64,000 nt of DNA. Source: Mauremys mutica. Taxonomy: Eukaryota; Chordata; Testudines; Geoemydidae. The notes under the pieces are model-generated. The model saw only the letters and a list, made by a program, of their open reading frames with translations. It did no database searches and was not told where the DNA came from. Below are positions 24,110-36,301 of this stretch, piece after piece. Numbering within the stretch: the stretch's first letter is position 1; each line of letters begins with the position of its first letter. Made by a program: the position numbers and the translations under genes. Location: contig NC_059081.1 of NCBI RefSeq assembly GCF_020497125.1, positions 15,471,105-15,535,104 on the forward strand. The letters are read 5' to 3'.

Positions 24110-24959
24110 CTATATAAAAAATCAACAGGAGTTTTTCCACTGAGTTCAAAGGGAGCTAGAGTGGCCCCTAACAAGACAACCACTTACTAGTTCAAATACA
24201 ACTTGTGCCATAGAAAGAAAATTAGTGCTTCTATGAATATTTTCACAATCAATACCAAAATGCCCTCAGATAATACAGGGGATAGGAATAGGTAAAATAA
24301 GGACTGAATCTCATTGATTTCAATGAGATTTGGATCATACTCAGATTCCATTTCTTCATACATCAACTGGTTTGCAGTGTACACACCAAAAAGGGGGCTT
24401 GAGCTTGGAGCTCATGCACAGCAATCAGTTTTGTAGGACACTAGTAGAACTACTCACATATGCAATTCTAATGGTCCCCTCACCACAGTAGTTAGATGCA
24501 CAGACAAACTAGAACTTCACAAGGTAAAGTCAAAATAGGTTATCTTTATTAAATAAATATGCTTACCCAAAGACAGGTATTTTAGGGGCACAATACTGAA
24601 CTAAATCTCTCTAAATGACATTCAGCATGGATATATATGACCTCTTTATATGATTGCCCATAAGCCTAGCCATTTTGTTTTCACTAGATCCATTCTATAA
24701 CTTTGTTAAATTGCAATAAACATAAGTAAGTCACAGACAATACTGTGTTCTAATGCTGTAATTGCCTCATTACAACCAAACAGAAGCCCAAAAATTTGTA
24801 GTGAAGATCAACAGCTCATTCTTTTCAACTCAGCTTCTGCCATTGTGGTAGTCTTTTTCTATTTCACAGTTGTATTAGTTAAGAGTTGTATTCCAAAGTA
24901 TCTGACTGCACCCATCGCAAGTCTCTACTATGAACAACAGACCATGTTGCTAACAGCAG
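24110..24959. other. Intronic DNA, nothing recognised
   Basis: No supported feature. Confidence 0.4.
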
Positions 24960-25145
24960 TAGGTGACTGAGTGGTTTTCCAATAGGCAGGGTGTGAGACA
25001 AGTGTGTACTTTATTCAAGCCTCTAACATATATGCAGAATGTATTATGAGACGTGCCTTGGAAGGTTTTGACAAAGTGAAGGGAGCTGGGGATTTCCATT
25101 CGTGCACACCTCAGATATGTTGATGACAGTATTCTTTGACACAAT
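24960..25145 (+). repeat. RTE-like LINE fragment, reverse-transcriptase core
   Basis: Plus-strand frames give broken pieces of an RT palm: the GGCAGGGTGTGAGACAAGTG block (GVRQG-type), ATATGCAGAATGTATTATGAG (Y/H-AE-IMR-type), and CTCAGATATGTTGATGACAG (LRYVDDS, the catalytic YxDD). This order is that of RTE/BovB-type LINEs, the same broad type as 62720-63897. Stops and frameshifts break it. The clade is uncertain. Confidence 0.6.
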
Positions 25146-25150
25146 CACTG

Positions 25151-26639
25151 ATGCTATGCAATAAATGAAAATTCAGCTATGATATCACCGATATTCAGAC
25201 ATGAATAAATGGATTTATTTATCAGAACATGAATAATGTCATCCTTAACTTCTAATGTCTTCCCTTTTCTCAGCTTGTATTTCAGCTTTAATTTTATTTA
25301 AACATCCTTCTTCTCCGTTGCAATTACATTTTTCAATTTGTTACAATACAAATTACAAAGATATTCTCTCTTATCAGCATATTTTCTGGCTTTGTCCTGA
25401 TTAATTGACCATTATAAAAGATGAACCAGAAAACTTATATTTTGAGAGTGTCTTTTGTTTGCAGTAAAGAAGGAAATCTAAATCTCCATAAAAGCTTGTC
25501 CTTTTGCCATTATGCTAATTATGTTTTCTACCTACAGTATTATATCAGAATGTCCATGCAGCTGTTGTTAAGGATGCAGCAGCATTTTCATCATAAACCT
25601 TTCATTGAAGCAGTAGTTAAGTTGGCCATTAAACATGTACTCTCTCTGTTGAAACTTGATGTACAAGGACTTAAAAATATTTTTTCTTTAAACACAAAAA
25701 CATGAATTACATTTTGTAATAAGAACCAGGATACAGAAAAAAAGAAACAATACCAATGACTGATTCAAAATGTCAGAAAGGTTGAATATGTAGTATGAAG
25801 ATGAAGGTCTTGTGAACTGTAAGATAATCCTAAATAAACAGCAGGAATAGAATAAAGTGCAATAATGAAACTTCATAAGCTGAGTCTAAAGTCTGCTTGG
25901 AGAACCTTATTATAGCACTGGGGATACTGCAGATGCAACAAGATTGCTGCATAGAGCTGGGTAAAATGTTTTGCCTAAAGCTATTTTTCTGTGAAATATA
26001 CCGATGCAGCAACTCTTATCTTTTACAAATTTGTGTTTGTTTTGCCTACTTGTTTTGGTAAAAAAAAACACCTAAACATTTATGAAATATCAAAATGTTT
26101 TGTTTTGACATTTTCAATATGAAATGTTTCGATGTTTGTTTTGAAGCAACATTCATTTCAAAGTTTTCTTTAATTTTTTTATACACACACACATAAATAA
26201 ATAAAGTTATAGAATTGATTAGCAGGTGCTGATGCTTCACATAGAGGTGGATATATCCAGTGTGCATTCCTGCACTACCACCGTCATCCTCCAGCATGTC
26301 AGCATATGTGGAACAGTGATCGCCGGCTGGCCAGCCAAATACAGCAATATAAACACTGCCAACCACAAACTGATCTTGGGATGTATTCTTCCCTCCTTAT
26401 ATTAGAGAGAAAAATATTCCTTTCACATCCAATAAGCAATGTCCCAGGCCTTCCAGTGCTTCATGGAGTGGCACTATCTTAAATCCCCAGGTAGAATGAT
26501 GCCATAAAACTTGTTAAATCCACTTCAGAACCTATTTTAAATCCTACTTCACTATTTCTCAAGGCAATCCTGGCAAACAATGATTGCTTCCAGCTGGCTT
26601 CTATTATTCTGAGGCATGTATAGTTGGAATCTTCTGCTA
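25151..26639. other. Intronic DNA, weak repeat traces
   Basis: The stretch 26040-26185 is rich in TGTTTTG/GAAATGTTTC words like an old reptile fold-back repeat, and a short (AC) and (AATA) run lies near 26180-26205. Nothing firm was found. Confidence 0.35.
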
Positions 26640-27480
26640 TAAAGAACTTTGTTACGATATAGAACTATGGCTGTATCCTTTAACCGTTTTCTGGCTGACC
26701 TTGCTGTTCAGGGTTTTTTTATATGAAGTTCCATCACTGTGGGATTTCTTTTTGGTAGAGTTCCTCATTTTGACTAACCATATGGTTGCATCAGTTTCTT
26801 TGGTTATGTCCGAGTGGGTCAGACTTTTTGCTTCTGCCATACATAGGGATATCATCTTCCCAACATGTGTGACATCTACAGTTTGCCCCCTGCTTAAAAT
26901 TAGTTAGGAGAATAATTTGATCCTTCATTGTATTCCCACTTTAACAGACCAAGTTGGCCTTTCTAGTATCAGAACTAGAGCCAACATCTGAGAGCTTTGT
27001 ATCTACACTCCCACAAGTCTGTCCCCGATGAGTTCTTAACTCATCTGTCCATAGCCATAGTGTTCAATAAGGTCATACAGGCCTGTTATAAAATTATGCA
27101 CTGATTCACTTTTCCGTTGTCTATGTGAATGGTAACATGCCTGCTTCAAAATCAGCATTGCAACAGCATGAAGCCTCCGTCTAGTTCATCCTTAGCTGTG
27201 TTGAACTGTTTCACTGGGGCTGATGTGAGGTTACACACTCCAGAAATGGCCTGGACCTCTGGTTCCATCATATCAATCCAACTGCCTTCTCCTCCAGCTG
27301 CTGAGGTAAACTGGATTTCACAATCTCTGGAGTACTCTTATCCAAAACTGCCATTTTCCAGGTCAGTGGAAGTTGAATCTAGAAGGAGGTGCTATCTGGG
27401 AAAAGTTGACTGTCGTGTAGGCTCCCCAGCCGGCTGAAAAACTGAGCAGGGACATGTCCCTTTTCCTCTTCTTTCTAGTT
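26640..27480 (-). pseudogene. Gypsy-like retrotransposon gag fossil
   Basis: Switching frames on minus gives a gag-like run. It includes TAKDELDGGF near 27190, then SVHNFITGLYDLIEHYGYGQM at about 27050-27110, then ELIGDRL, then a KLSD-type block. That order (acidic linker, ES-V-FIT-LY-L-E-C/Y-YG, then LIRDR-type, then LSDRLQ) is characteristic of the capsid region of Ty3/Gypsy elements. At least three frameshifts and several stops separate the parts. No protease or polymerase follows on minus, and no LTR was found. It could be another gag-bearing retroelement. Confidence 0.55.
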
Positions 27481-30054
27481 CCTTTCATACCTTTTTAAGA
27501 GACTTTTCTTATTAGTTGTTACTGCTCTAAACAGTAGGGTTTCTCTCAACCTATTACAAGATTCATCCCCTTACTGCACCTGCATCTCTCTCTTTATCCC
27601 CTGAACTTTTCATCTACTGCTTTAGAGATACCAAATTTCTTGCTCCTTCTCATGTTTTCCAACAAAGATGCAAAACACCAGGGTAGTTGGTAAGAAAGCA
27701 AATGTTTCCTTTCCCACTGATGCAGTCCTTTTTTTCCAGCTTACAAAAGGAACCTAAAGACCTGTTAAAGTTATGGCTCTAAGCAATCCCACAACCCCTT
27801 CCAATGTGGAAGAAGAAGAATAGAAATTTGGAATCTCTCCTCATATGCCTATATGCAGTACCTCAGATCTCAGACCAGTGGTTGAAGATTTGAAATGAGA
27901 TCCACAGCCTAGAATTTTGGTGCACATAGATCCACAAGCAATGAAGAAAATCCCCAAAGGAGGATTTCAGTGACTGGAAGGAGATAACAAAACTCATATG
28001 TTCTGGAATAGTGAAGATGACAAATAGAAATATATGTCTCACAACAAGTTTGTTGAATCTCTCTAATCTACCTGACACTTGCACATAAACCTCATTTTCC
28101 TCTCACTGCATGCTGAACTTCTGTCATTTATGTATCTATTTATGGGCTACAGAATTTACTGCCTGGAGTTTCCAGATGTGCTGCATTACACATGAATTAT
28201 CTCCAATATGAATGTAAATTTCCCACATTGTTTGCTACCAATAGCTCATTGTTACTTTCCTCAGCCCAGTCTACCCTTTACCAACACTATTTTCAATTTG
28301 CAATCAGAATTAAAATACAAAATCATGTGCCTGTTATCTGTTCTTTCTTAGATGATCAGAGGTATCTACTCACAAGGAAAACTTGAAAAAAGGCAAAAGG
28401 AATATGATTCAGCCACACACATTTCTCAGTATCTCAGTTTCAGTCTGCTACAGCTTGATCTCAGGTTAACCTTGAAATTGATAACTTTAATGGAACAGTT
28501 ATTCAACTGTCAGCTAACGATAAACAGAATAAAGACAGACAGGTAGTTGGCTAAATATCCCAGAAAGAACTAGATTTGAGCTGACTTTAAGTATCTATAT
28601 GTCACAATATGGTTTAAAAGAAACACTGTACTAGTATTTACAAGATTTCATGACAATATATGTCAGTCAGTGTTAAATAAAGCATCCACCAAAGGATTGA
28701 GAGCAGGATAGAAATTCCAAAACATTTGAATACCATCAGAATCTCTACCTTAACCTAACATAGCTCAGATTTTCTTAAAGTGTTAAAATTAATTGGAGTG
28801 TAGTCTCTTTGGAATGCACACACATAACTCCCATTAACACTAATGGAAGTTAGACACATGCATCAAGAGAAGAATATACTTCTGTCTTTACAAAAGTAAT
28901 CAGTGTGTCACAAAGCTATATTTTTTCTTAAGTTATCACTCTCATTCTATGCAAGTTGAGTACAAAGGTCTGCATTAATTTAAATTATGCACTTAGAAAA
29001 GATCTTTCTACTGTTCGGGAAACTGACTATAGGGAAACAGTTCACTATTATGTTAAAAAGGCTTAAACCATTGCAACCATTGTAAAATGTAATAAAAATA
29101 ATTACCCTTATAATTAAAGGTTGTCATTCCAAATTGTTTAAAAAATTTCATTATTCAAAGAATCTTTCACTGATATGTGAGCAAAGATGTAATCAGATGG
29201 ATTTGGTCTATGGCTTCTTGTTAAATAGATAGCTCAGTTAGCATTACCATTCTGTCTGCTATCAAATTGCTAGATGCGTGCACAGATCATCCAGTTATTC
29301 ATGTCCTTTATAAAAGATGACTACATTTCTAAAACACACCCAAATATATATATTTGACTGCTTGCGTTTACACTTTATGAAAGGAAGAGTCCTGTTATAG
29401 GCTGTCAAAATCTTGTCAGTAACTTAGCCATAGCAATATGTTTTAACTCTTTCAATAGTGGGTCCTGGAACCAATGGCTAATAAGACCCTAGAAGCAGTA
29501 TTGAAAATGCATTTCTTCTTCCTCCGATATCAGCTGGAGAGTTGATTTAATAAGAGCAGTGACCTTAAAGCAAAAAGTGAAATATAATTTTTTCATAAGG
29601 ACCTGATGAATGGGCATCTCATGGACTAGATCTGGCCCCAGTGGCCATAACCTTGCTGATCCTGGCCTCCAATGGATTCCCTCTATCTTGGATTCCCTCT
29701 GCTGCTGTACAGTTCTACAGCCCAGCAACCCCAGATACTGGAATGGCCCTTAGAGGCAGCTGGCTGCAGACACAAAGGAAAGCAACACTGAAGAAACTGA
29801 GCTTTAATCTGGTTTTGGGACTGAGGAGAGTTGCATAAAGGTGACTTAATGACACCTTAGTCTCCCCTTCCAAATTGTGCTAAGAGGAGGTCAGATGCAG
29901 AAGGAATCTGGACTTATACGTTCTCATCAATAAATTCATAGTTAAGTAAATAGACTTGAATCACAACACTAACTAGAATCTAGGAACAGTAGGAATCCAT
30001 GAAAAACCGATCACTCAAATCAGGTAGAATACATAATGGAGGGTGGCACAATCC
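27481..30054. other. Intronic DNA, nothing recognised
   Basis: No exon or named repeat was recognised. GGATTCCCTCT is repeated at 29674-29700. Confidence 0.4.
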
Positions 30055-30350
30055 CAGTGATTTGAGCAAGTGATTAGGAACAGCAGAATCCTAATCCTGG
30101 CTCTTCTGTTGATTTGCTGTGCGGTTTTGGGCAACACCTTTAGACTTTACACTAGTAAATCAGAATTAACACCACTTAAGTCAACAGAGTTACCTTGGTG
30201 TGAGATCAGAATCAAGTCCTCTGTTTCAGTTTCCCCCTCTATCAAGCAGAGATAATATTTATCTATCTCACTGGAGTCTTTTGAGGATTAATCAGTCAAT
30301 GCTTGTAACAGGATTTGAAAATGAAAAGTGCTATACAAGTGCTTAGAATT
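30055..30350 (+). repeat. MIR-type SINE carrying a short inserted repeat
   Basis: Head (AGCAAGTGATTAGGAACAGC), CORE (GATTTGCTGTGCGGTTTTGG), then TCTGTTTCAGTTTCCCCCTC and a GTGCTATACAAGTGCTTAG tail are in MIR order. Between CORE and the next block sit about 75 bases (30148-30223) of the TACACTAGTAAATCAG..GAATCAAGTCC repeat, also present near 9255 and, more distantly, near 21060. Confidence 0.7.
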
Positions 30351-31107
30351 TAATGCTTATATATAGCACAACAGGACAAAGAATGGGATGATAAAGGGCT
30401 GAAGTTATTTACAATAATGGGAAATTTAGAAATGCTCCCCCTACCATCCTATACACATACACTCATATAAACTGGGGGATTTTGTGAGAAACAGATTAGA
30501 TTTAGATCCCTGAATAAGAACAAAAAACATTTATGGGTAGTTGCTGGGCTGATTTCCCACTATGGGCATGAAATTATAATAAATAATAATAATATAAAAA
30601 ATCATCAAAGCTAATTATGGACCAATTGCAGCTGCCTTTTTGAAACTGTTGAATACACAGTAGTTGACAAGAAAGTCAGCATAGCTACAGTAAGAAAAAA
30701 AACAAAGTACCCAAAACTTAATTTGAACCTGTACCAAACCTATTTTGAATTTTGAAAGAGTTACGTTAATTTTTGGGTGCTCCCCTCAGTTTCACTGACT
30801 TCTGTATTTACAAGATCAGGCTTGGTTAGAAACAATCAAAAAGCATGAGGATGACTTTCATGGTACCACTAGAGGAATAAGTACTGGTGGCATCTCCTCA
30901 TAAAGTACCGTATTAAATCTAAGGGTTTCATCATGTGTGATTTCTGTGTATCTACAAATCCCATAAAACTTAGTGGAAATTACATCCACAGCATCAACTC
31001 CCTCCCCCAAACACACGCACACACATTCTGCTGACTTCAAAAAATTGAGTGCTTTTCTGAACTAACACACTGGCTCTCTTGCTATTTGTACATCACTTGG
31101 AGTGATG
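30351..31107. other. Intronic DNA, nothing recognised
   Basis: Contains a short AAT-rich run near 30578-30600 and an AC-rich patch near 31009-31025. No gene. Confidence 0.4.
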
Positions 31108-31658
31108 AGTGGTTGTGCTGCTGAAAAGTATCTGGGAGTAATAAGGATCACAAACTGAATACGAGTCAAAATGTGATGCAGTTGCAAAAAAGGCTAATAT
31201 CATTCTGGGTTGTATTAACAGGAGTTTTGTATGTAAGACAGGGGAGGGTACTTGTCCCACTCCACTCAGCACTGGTGAGGCTCAACTGGAATACTGTGTC
31301 CAGTTCTGGGCACCACACTTTAAGAAAGATGCAGACAAATTGGAGATAGTCCAAAGGAGAGCAACGAAATGATAAAAGATTTAAAAAATCTGACCTATGA
31401 GGAAAGATAAAAAAACTGGGCATGTTTAGTCTTGAGTATAGAAGACTGAAAATATGTTAAGGGCTGTTATAAAAAAAAGAACAGTGATACATTGTTTTCC
31501 CTGTCCACTGAAGGTAGGACTAGAAGTAATGGGCTTAATCTGCAGGAAGGAAGATTTAGGTTAGATATTAGGAAAAAATTCCTAACTCTAAGGGTAGTTA
31601 AGCTCTGGAATAGGCTTCCAAGGGAGGTTGTGGAATCCCCATTGTTAGTATATAGGCT
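31108..31658 (+). repeat. CR1 LINE 3' part, left of an LTR insertion
   Basis: The plus strand carries the C-terminal CR1 ORF2 text: GATGCAGTTGCAAAAAAGGC, CAACTGGAATACTGTGTCCA (QLEYCVQFW), GGAGAGCAACGAAATG (RRATK) and GGCTTCCAAGGGAGGTTGTG (RLPREVVE). The frame 31492-31692 is the in-frame remnant of [36 protein letters not shown]. It stops in mid-element at 31658 and resumes at 32376. Confidence 0.9.
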
Positions 31659-32375
31659 TGTTTGTCACCCTGGGATAGAATTTTGGGTTTGATTTTTTGA
31701 TACTCTTATATCTTATACTAATGTGTGTGAACAAAGTCACTGTGTGTGTTGCTTCTGCTTGGCCAGATGGATTTGTTAGTATAATGGGAAGAGATAAGGG
31801 ATAGAGCAGTTAAAGTGTTACAGGGTATGGTGGGAGTGTAATATATGAGCATACGCTGAAAAGCTGCCTCGACTCCTATCTCAAGGCAAGGTCAAGCAAC
31901 CATTCGAGAGGGGTAAGGAGAGATTGGGGGGCGGGGGGGTATAAAACACTAAAAGGTCAAAGAAATGCCTGTCCCTGAGCGTAGCACAACCTCACTCCTC
32001 ACCCCTCCCATGGGATACAGAAGAGATGGGACGAAGACCCTAGACTCACGACCCCCCCAAAATGGAACATGGCCATAAGCTGTAAGGGGTGTGACTAGGG
32101 GCATGCCTGCAGGTATATTTGGGCCTGCTAAGAATGGGAACAACAGGCAAGGCTCTGCAGCATCAGAGCTGGGAAGGGGGACACGAGGTAAATGCTCTGG
32201 GGCGTCAGAGCTGGGAACACTGGGAAACAGATTCTGTTGGCGCATAGAGCCATGGACATGCTTGCTTGGAATTAAACATCGCATTTCCTGCACTTCAGAC
32301 TTTTGGACTTCTGCTTTCTGTCTGTGTGACAAGAACCAGGGGAGAGGGTGAAGGGAAAGCCCTCTAACACCCGTC
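31659..32375 (+). mobile_element. Probable solo LTR inserted in CR1
   Basis: About 717 bp interrupt a CR1 copy at one point. It begins TGTTTGTCACCC and ends near CTAACACCCGTCA. It holds a TATA box (GTATAAAAC, TATAAAA at 31940-31946) and an ATTAAA signal at 32271-32276, spaced as in an LTR. No internal retroviral genes accompany it, so it is read as a solo LTR formed by recombination. It shares no obvious sequence with the LTR at 20420-21039. The exact ends and target duplication (perhaps CTTG/CTGG) are not resolved. Confidence 0.6.
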
Positions 32376-32494
32376 ACTGGACAAAGACCTGTCAGGGATG
32401 ATCTAGGTTTACTTGGTCCTGCCACAGCACAGGGAGCTGGACTTGATGACTTCCTGAGGTCCTTTCCAGCCCTCCCTTTCTGTGATTCTATGAT
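32376..32494 (+). repeat. CR1 LINE 3' terminus, right of the LTR insertion
   Basis: GGACAAAGACCTGTCAGGGA, GGAGCTGGACTTGATGAC, TTCCTGAGGTCCTTTCCAGC and the terminal TCTGTGATTCTATGATTC are the CR1 3' end, and continue exactly from the text that breaks at 31658. Confidence 0.9.
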
Positions 32495-32711
32495 TCAGTG
32501 AGGTATTCTGAAATACCCAGAAAATGACAAGGTGAAATCAAGATATGCATAACACTACTTTTCTGCAGTCACCTCTGGAAAGTCCTCTCTTGAAGGGGGA
32601 AAAAAGCTCTCTATCACATGTCCTTTCATCTTCTCAGGGGTTAACAGTTCTTTTTTGTTGTTGTTATGCTGAGAATTAGAGTAGTTCACATAAAAGAATC
32701 CAAGTACCCCC

Positions 32712-32748
32712 CCCTCCCTCTCTCTCTCTCTCTCAGACACACACACAA
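32712..32748. repeat. (CT)n-(AC)n compound microsatellite
   Basis: CT repeats followed directly by CAGACACACACACA. Confidence 0.9.
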
Positions 32749-34428
32749 GTTTTCAGATTATAACTTTGGTCAGGGGTGAGGAAAAGCATGTCTAGTCTCC
32801 ATAAGTAGATCACATAGAATATAAATACATTTTAAAATAAATTGTTAGAAAAAAAAACGTAAAATGAAAACTATGCAGAGATCTAAAGACATTTAGTCCT
32901 AAATGATACATGGCTAATCTCTTCCATTTCAATGTACTACTATCAGTGCATGAGGAAAACACATTCTAGTTCTTTTTCAATATGCATGATGCACTGACTT
33001 CAATCACAATTAAAAACACAATACAACAGTAGGAAATCTGTAGGTCTATGACCCATAAACACAATAAGAATATTATTAATTGGTTGTATTATAGTAGTGC
33101 ACATGGGAAAATAGTAATCAATAAAGTAGTGAATAATGGGAAGATTGCATCGTTGCTTGAATGTTGAGAAAAAGATTTGAGCAGCTTAGTTTTTGGAAAA
33201 GAGAACAGACAAAAAATATATAACCATTATAAACCAGCCCCTGAAGCAACTTTGCAGTGTGATCAAATTCTTGCCTGCTGCAGGACCTAAGTGCCAGCAT
33301 TTGGAGTCAGTTATCATCCTGCCCCCCGAGGTACCATGCCAACAGATTCAATAGCTTTACCCTGACTAGAGGACCATTCCTGTCTAAGAGCTGGCACACT
33401 GCCTTGGGTTTACCCAACTTCTGCAAGCAGTCAAACATCCCTGTGGTGTGTTAACACTTAGAATTTCCAATCCCATAACCAAGGTTTTGGAACCAAACCA
33501 CCCCCTTCAGTTTTCACTGTCTATAGATCCTGGAGTTAATATGGCATACCAGCAAGTTATGAACAAGCTAACATTAAAAAGTAGAGGTGAGCCTCAGAAG
33601 CAAAGTTCTGAACCAACTCTAGACCCAAACCTTTCAAACTGTCTTTAGTACCAAACAATCAAAATATACAAGGCATCACTATAGGATTACGAGAAGAAGA
33701 ATATAAGAGAACACTACAACAAAACAAAGAATGGCATTTATGTGGTTCTTAAGACAGTCATGTCAAAGCATAAAACAAAGATTAACTCATTAGAGGACCG
33801 AGTGTGTATCTATCCAAGGACAGAAACCAATGCAGTGTGTGAAAAAGGAAACAAGTCAAACTGCTAAAAATACCCAAGAGATTATGCCATGTAAAGCTGC
33901 ACACAGAGCTGCCACGTCTGAGTCATCTCCTCCCTGACCTCAGCTCCTACATCTCTCCAACCTTGAACATGGAGCAAGCTTCCCCGGAACCTAACAAGGC
34001 CCCAAGATACATTCACATTTCTGCAGTTGCTCTTCATGTATGAAGTAGGACTGAAAAGATCAGGAGATTTGTAAGGAAGTAGAAAGCCCTGCAACTGTAA
34101 GGTGCCCTTAGAGCCAGTCAGAAAATGCAATTTCCTTCCTGCAGGAAATTCCAACATTTTGAAATGTGTTTTTGTCCTAATATGGAAGAGAAAGCAAAGT
34201 TTCAAAATGTCTTGCAAAAAAGACAATTCTAAAAAAATTGATTAAAAAATATCTAAATGTTTTGTTTGGATAATAGTGAAACAATATAATATGCAGGTAT
34301 ATATACACATTTTATATTAACATATAAAATAAATGTCAAAATACAATGATAGTTAAAACAACACAGGTTGGTCTTTTCCCATAAAAAATTTCCCACAAAA
34401 CATTTCCCTTTTGATTAAGCTGTATTTT

Positions 34429-34429
34429 A

Positions 34430-34460
<31 letters not shown>
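34429..34460. repeat. (CA)n microsatellite
   Basis: About 15 CA units with one CCA break near 34437. Confidence 0.93.
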
Positions 34461-35502
34461 AATAAATGACCAGCTGAGGTTGCCAATATGAATCCAATTC
34501 GGGTTGGTAGCACCTGAAAGTTGTTAGTATCTGATTGCTGCTCAATGACCTTTGTGAAATGAGCTGTTTCAGTCTAGTCCCCAGAGAACAGATATGCACA
34601 TCATAAGAACCATCATCATGGAATAAATACACCCTTTTTGACAGTCTCAGCACACAACTCCAGGATTGAAAGGACATGGAGACTCAACTATCCTCTCACC
34701 CTGCAGATAGCTACTCCAGGACAGAATTAAAACACATAAGCGGAGAAGCTTGTATTGCAACTATCCACGTAGTACTTCATAGATTCCAAGGCCAGAATGG
34801 ACCACTGTGGTCATCTAGTCTGACCTGCTGTATAGCACAGGCATACATCTCCAAAATCATTCTTTTTGAACTACACGTCTTTTCCAAAAAATCCAATTTT
34901 AATTTAAAAATTGCCAATGATGGAGTATCCACTACAACCTTTGAGAAAATGATTAATTACCCTAACTATTAAAATGTGCACCTTATTGCCAGTCTGCATT
35001 TCGCTTGCTTCAACTTCCAGCCATTGGATCACGTTTCTTTGCTAGATTGAGGAGACACTTTTATCAAATATTTGTTCCAAGTAGGTACTCGCAGATTAAT
35101 CAAATTACACCTCGACCTTCTCTTAAACTCAATAGATTGAGGTCCTTGAGTCTGTCATTATAAAGCAGGCTTTCTAATCCTTCCATCATTCTTGTAGCTC
35201 TTCACTGAACCCTCTCCAATTTATCAACATCTGTCTTGAATTGTGGGGACAAGAACTGAACATATTATTCCAGCAGCAGTTGCACCAGTGTCAAATACAG
35301 AAATAATATTACATCCCTAACCCTACTCAAGATACCCTTGGATGCTTAAACATGGATCGCATTAACCCATTTTACCACAGCATCTCAATGGGAGTTTATG
35401 TTCAGCTGATGATCCATCATGACCCCCAATCTATTTCAGAGTCACTGCTTCCCCATATAGACCCCCATCCTGTAAATATGGCCTATGGTCTCTGTTCCTA
35501 GG

Positions 35503-35722
35503 TAGAGTGACCATATTTCCCTAACTGAAAACTGGACACCCAGTGTCTGTGGGGGTCTTGGCCTGAGCCACTGGGTGTTGCTGCTCACCCGAGCCAACGT
35601 CACAGGTATTAGGACTTTTTTGTCCCATTTGCTCTTGCCTGAATGTTCCTCTGCTCTGTGCCCCCCTCACAGAGTTTAAAAAAAGGACTGTCCTGGTCAA
35701 AATAGGATGTGAGTTCAGCCTA
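35503..35722. mobile_element. hAT-type MITE nested in CR1
   Basis: The ends TAGAGTGACC and GTTCAGCCTA are diverged copies of the TAGGGTGACC terminus seen at 13017-13140. The flanks TTCCTAGG (35495-35502) and TTACTAGA (35723-35730) agree at 6 of 8. CR1 text is continuous across it (..GTTCCTAG then ATGTATCCATTT..). Body 220 bp, non-coding. Confidence 0.8.
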
Positions 35723-36140
35723 TTACTAGATGTATCCATTTACATTAAGCCATACCAAAACGCATACTGGTTGGTTGCGCTAACTTACTAAGTGATCTGT
35801 GCCTTTTATTATTTACAAATCCCCCAATTTTGGTGTATTCTGCAAACTTTATTAGTGGTGATTTTATGTTTTCTTCTAAGTCATTAACAAAAATGTTAAA
35901 TAGCGTAGGGCCAAGAACCAATCCCTGGGGGACCCCCGTGAAGATACACCTGCTCAACGATGATTCCCCTTTACAATTACATTTTGAAACCAGTCAGCCA
36001 GCTTTTCATCCATTTAATGTGTGCCATGTTCATTTTATCTCCTTCTAGGTTTTTTTCTTTTTAAAAAAAAATCAAAATACCATGTGGTACCAAGTAAAAT
36101 GCTTTACAGAAGTTTAAGTACATTACATCAACACTATTAT

Positions 36141-36301
36141 GTTTAGAGAGACAATGTGGGTGAGCTAATACCTTATATTGGACCAACTTCCATTAATGAA
36201 AGAGACAAGCTTTTGAGCTCCAGAAGAGCTCTGCTATTACCTTACCCACCTTATCTCTCTTATACCATGAGAAACAACATGACTACAACAACACTGCAAC
36301 C
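36141..36301. mobile_element. Palindromic MITE nested in CR1 (AGAGAGACAAGGTGGGT family)
   Basis: AGAGAGACAATGTGGGTGAG near the left end and CTTACCCACCTTATCTCTCT at 36241-36260 are inverted copies, so most of the element folds back on itself. It then ends ..ACTACAACAACACTGCA. CR1 sequence breaks at ACATCAACACTATTA and resumes at about 36305 (TTACTTTGTCAAGC..). A second copy of the left half lies at 62323-62412. Its superfamily is unknown to me. Confidence 0.7.

Larger units (their letters stand above)
32495..34777. other. Intronic DNA with microsatellites
   Basis: (CT)n then (AC)n at 32712-32748, and (CA)n at 34429-34460. No exon recognised. The minus frame 33882-34226 has no known motif. Confidence 0.45.

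Noticed and set aside
26584..26907. 107-codon plus-strand frame resembling a membrane protein
   Set aside because: It is antisense to the Gypsy-like gag fossil; hydrophobicity reflects T-rich antisense sequence.
31938..31946. Host gene promoter at TATAAAA
   Set aside because: It lies inside an LTR inserted in CR1, so it is the LTR's own promoter at most.
31949..32425. 158-codon minus-strand frame
   Set aside because: It covers most of the LTR inserted in CR1 and runs into CR1 tail; it is a chance frame.
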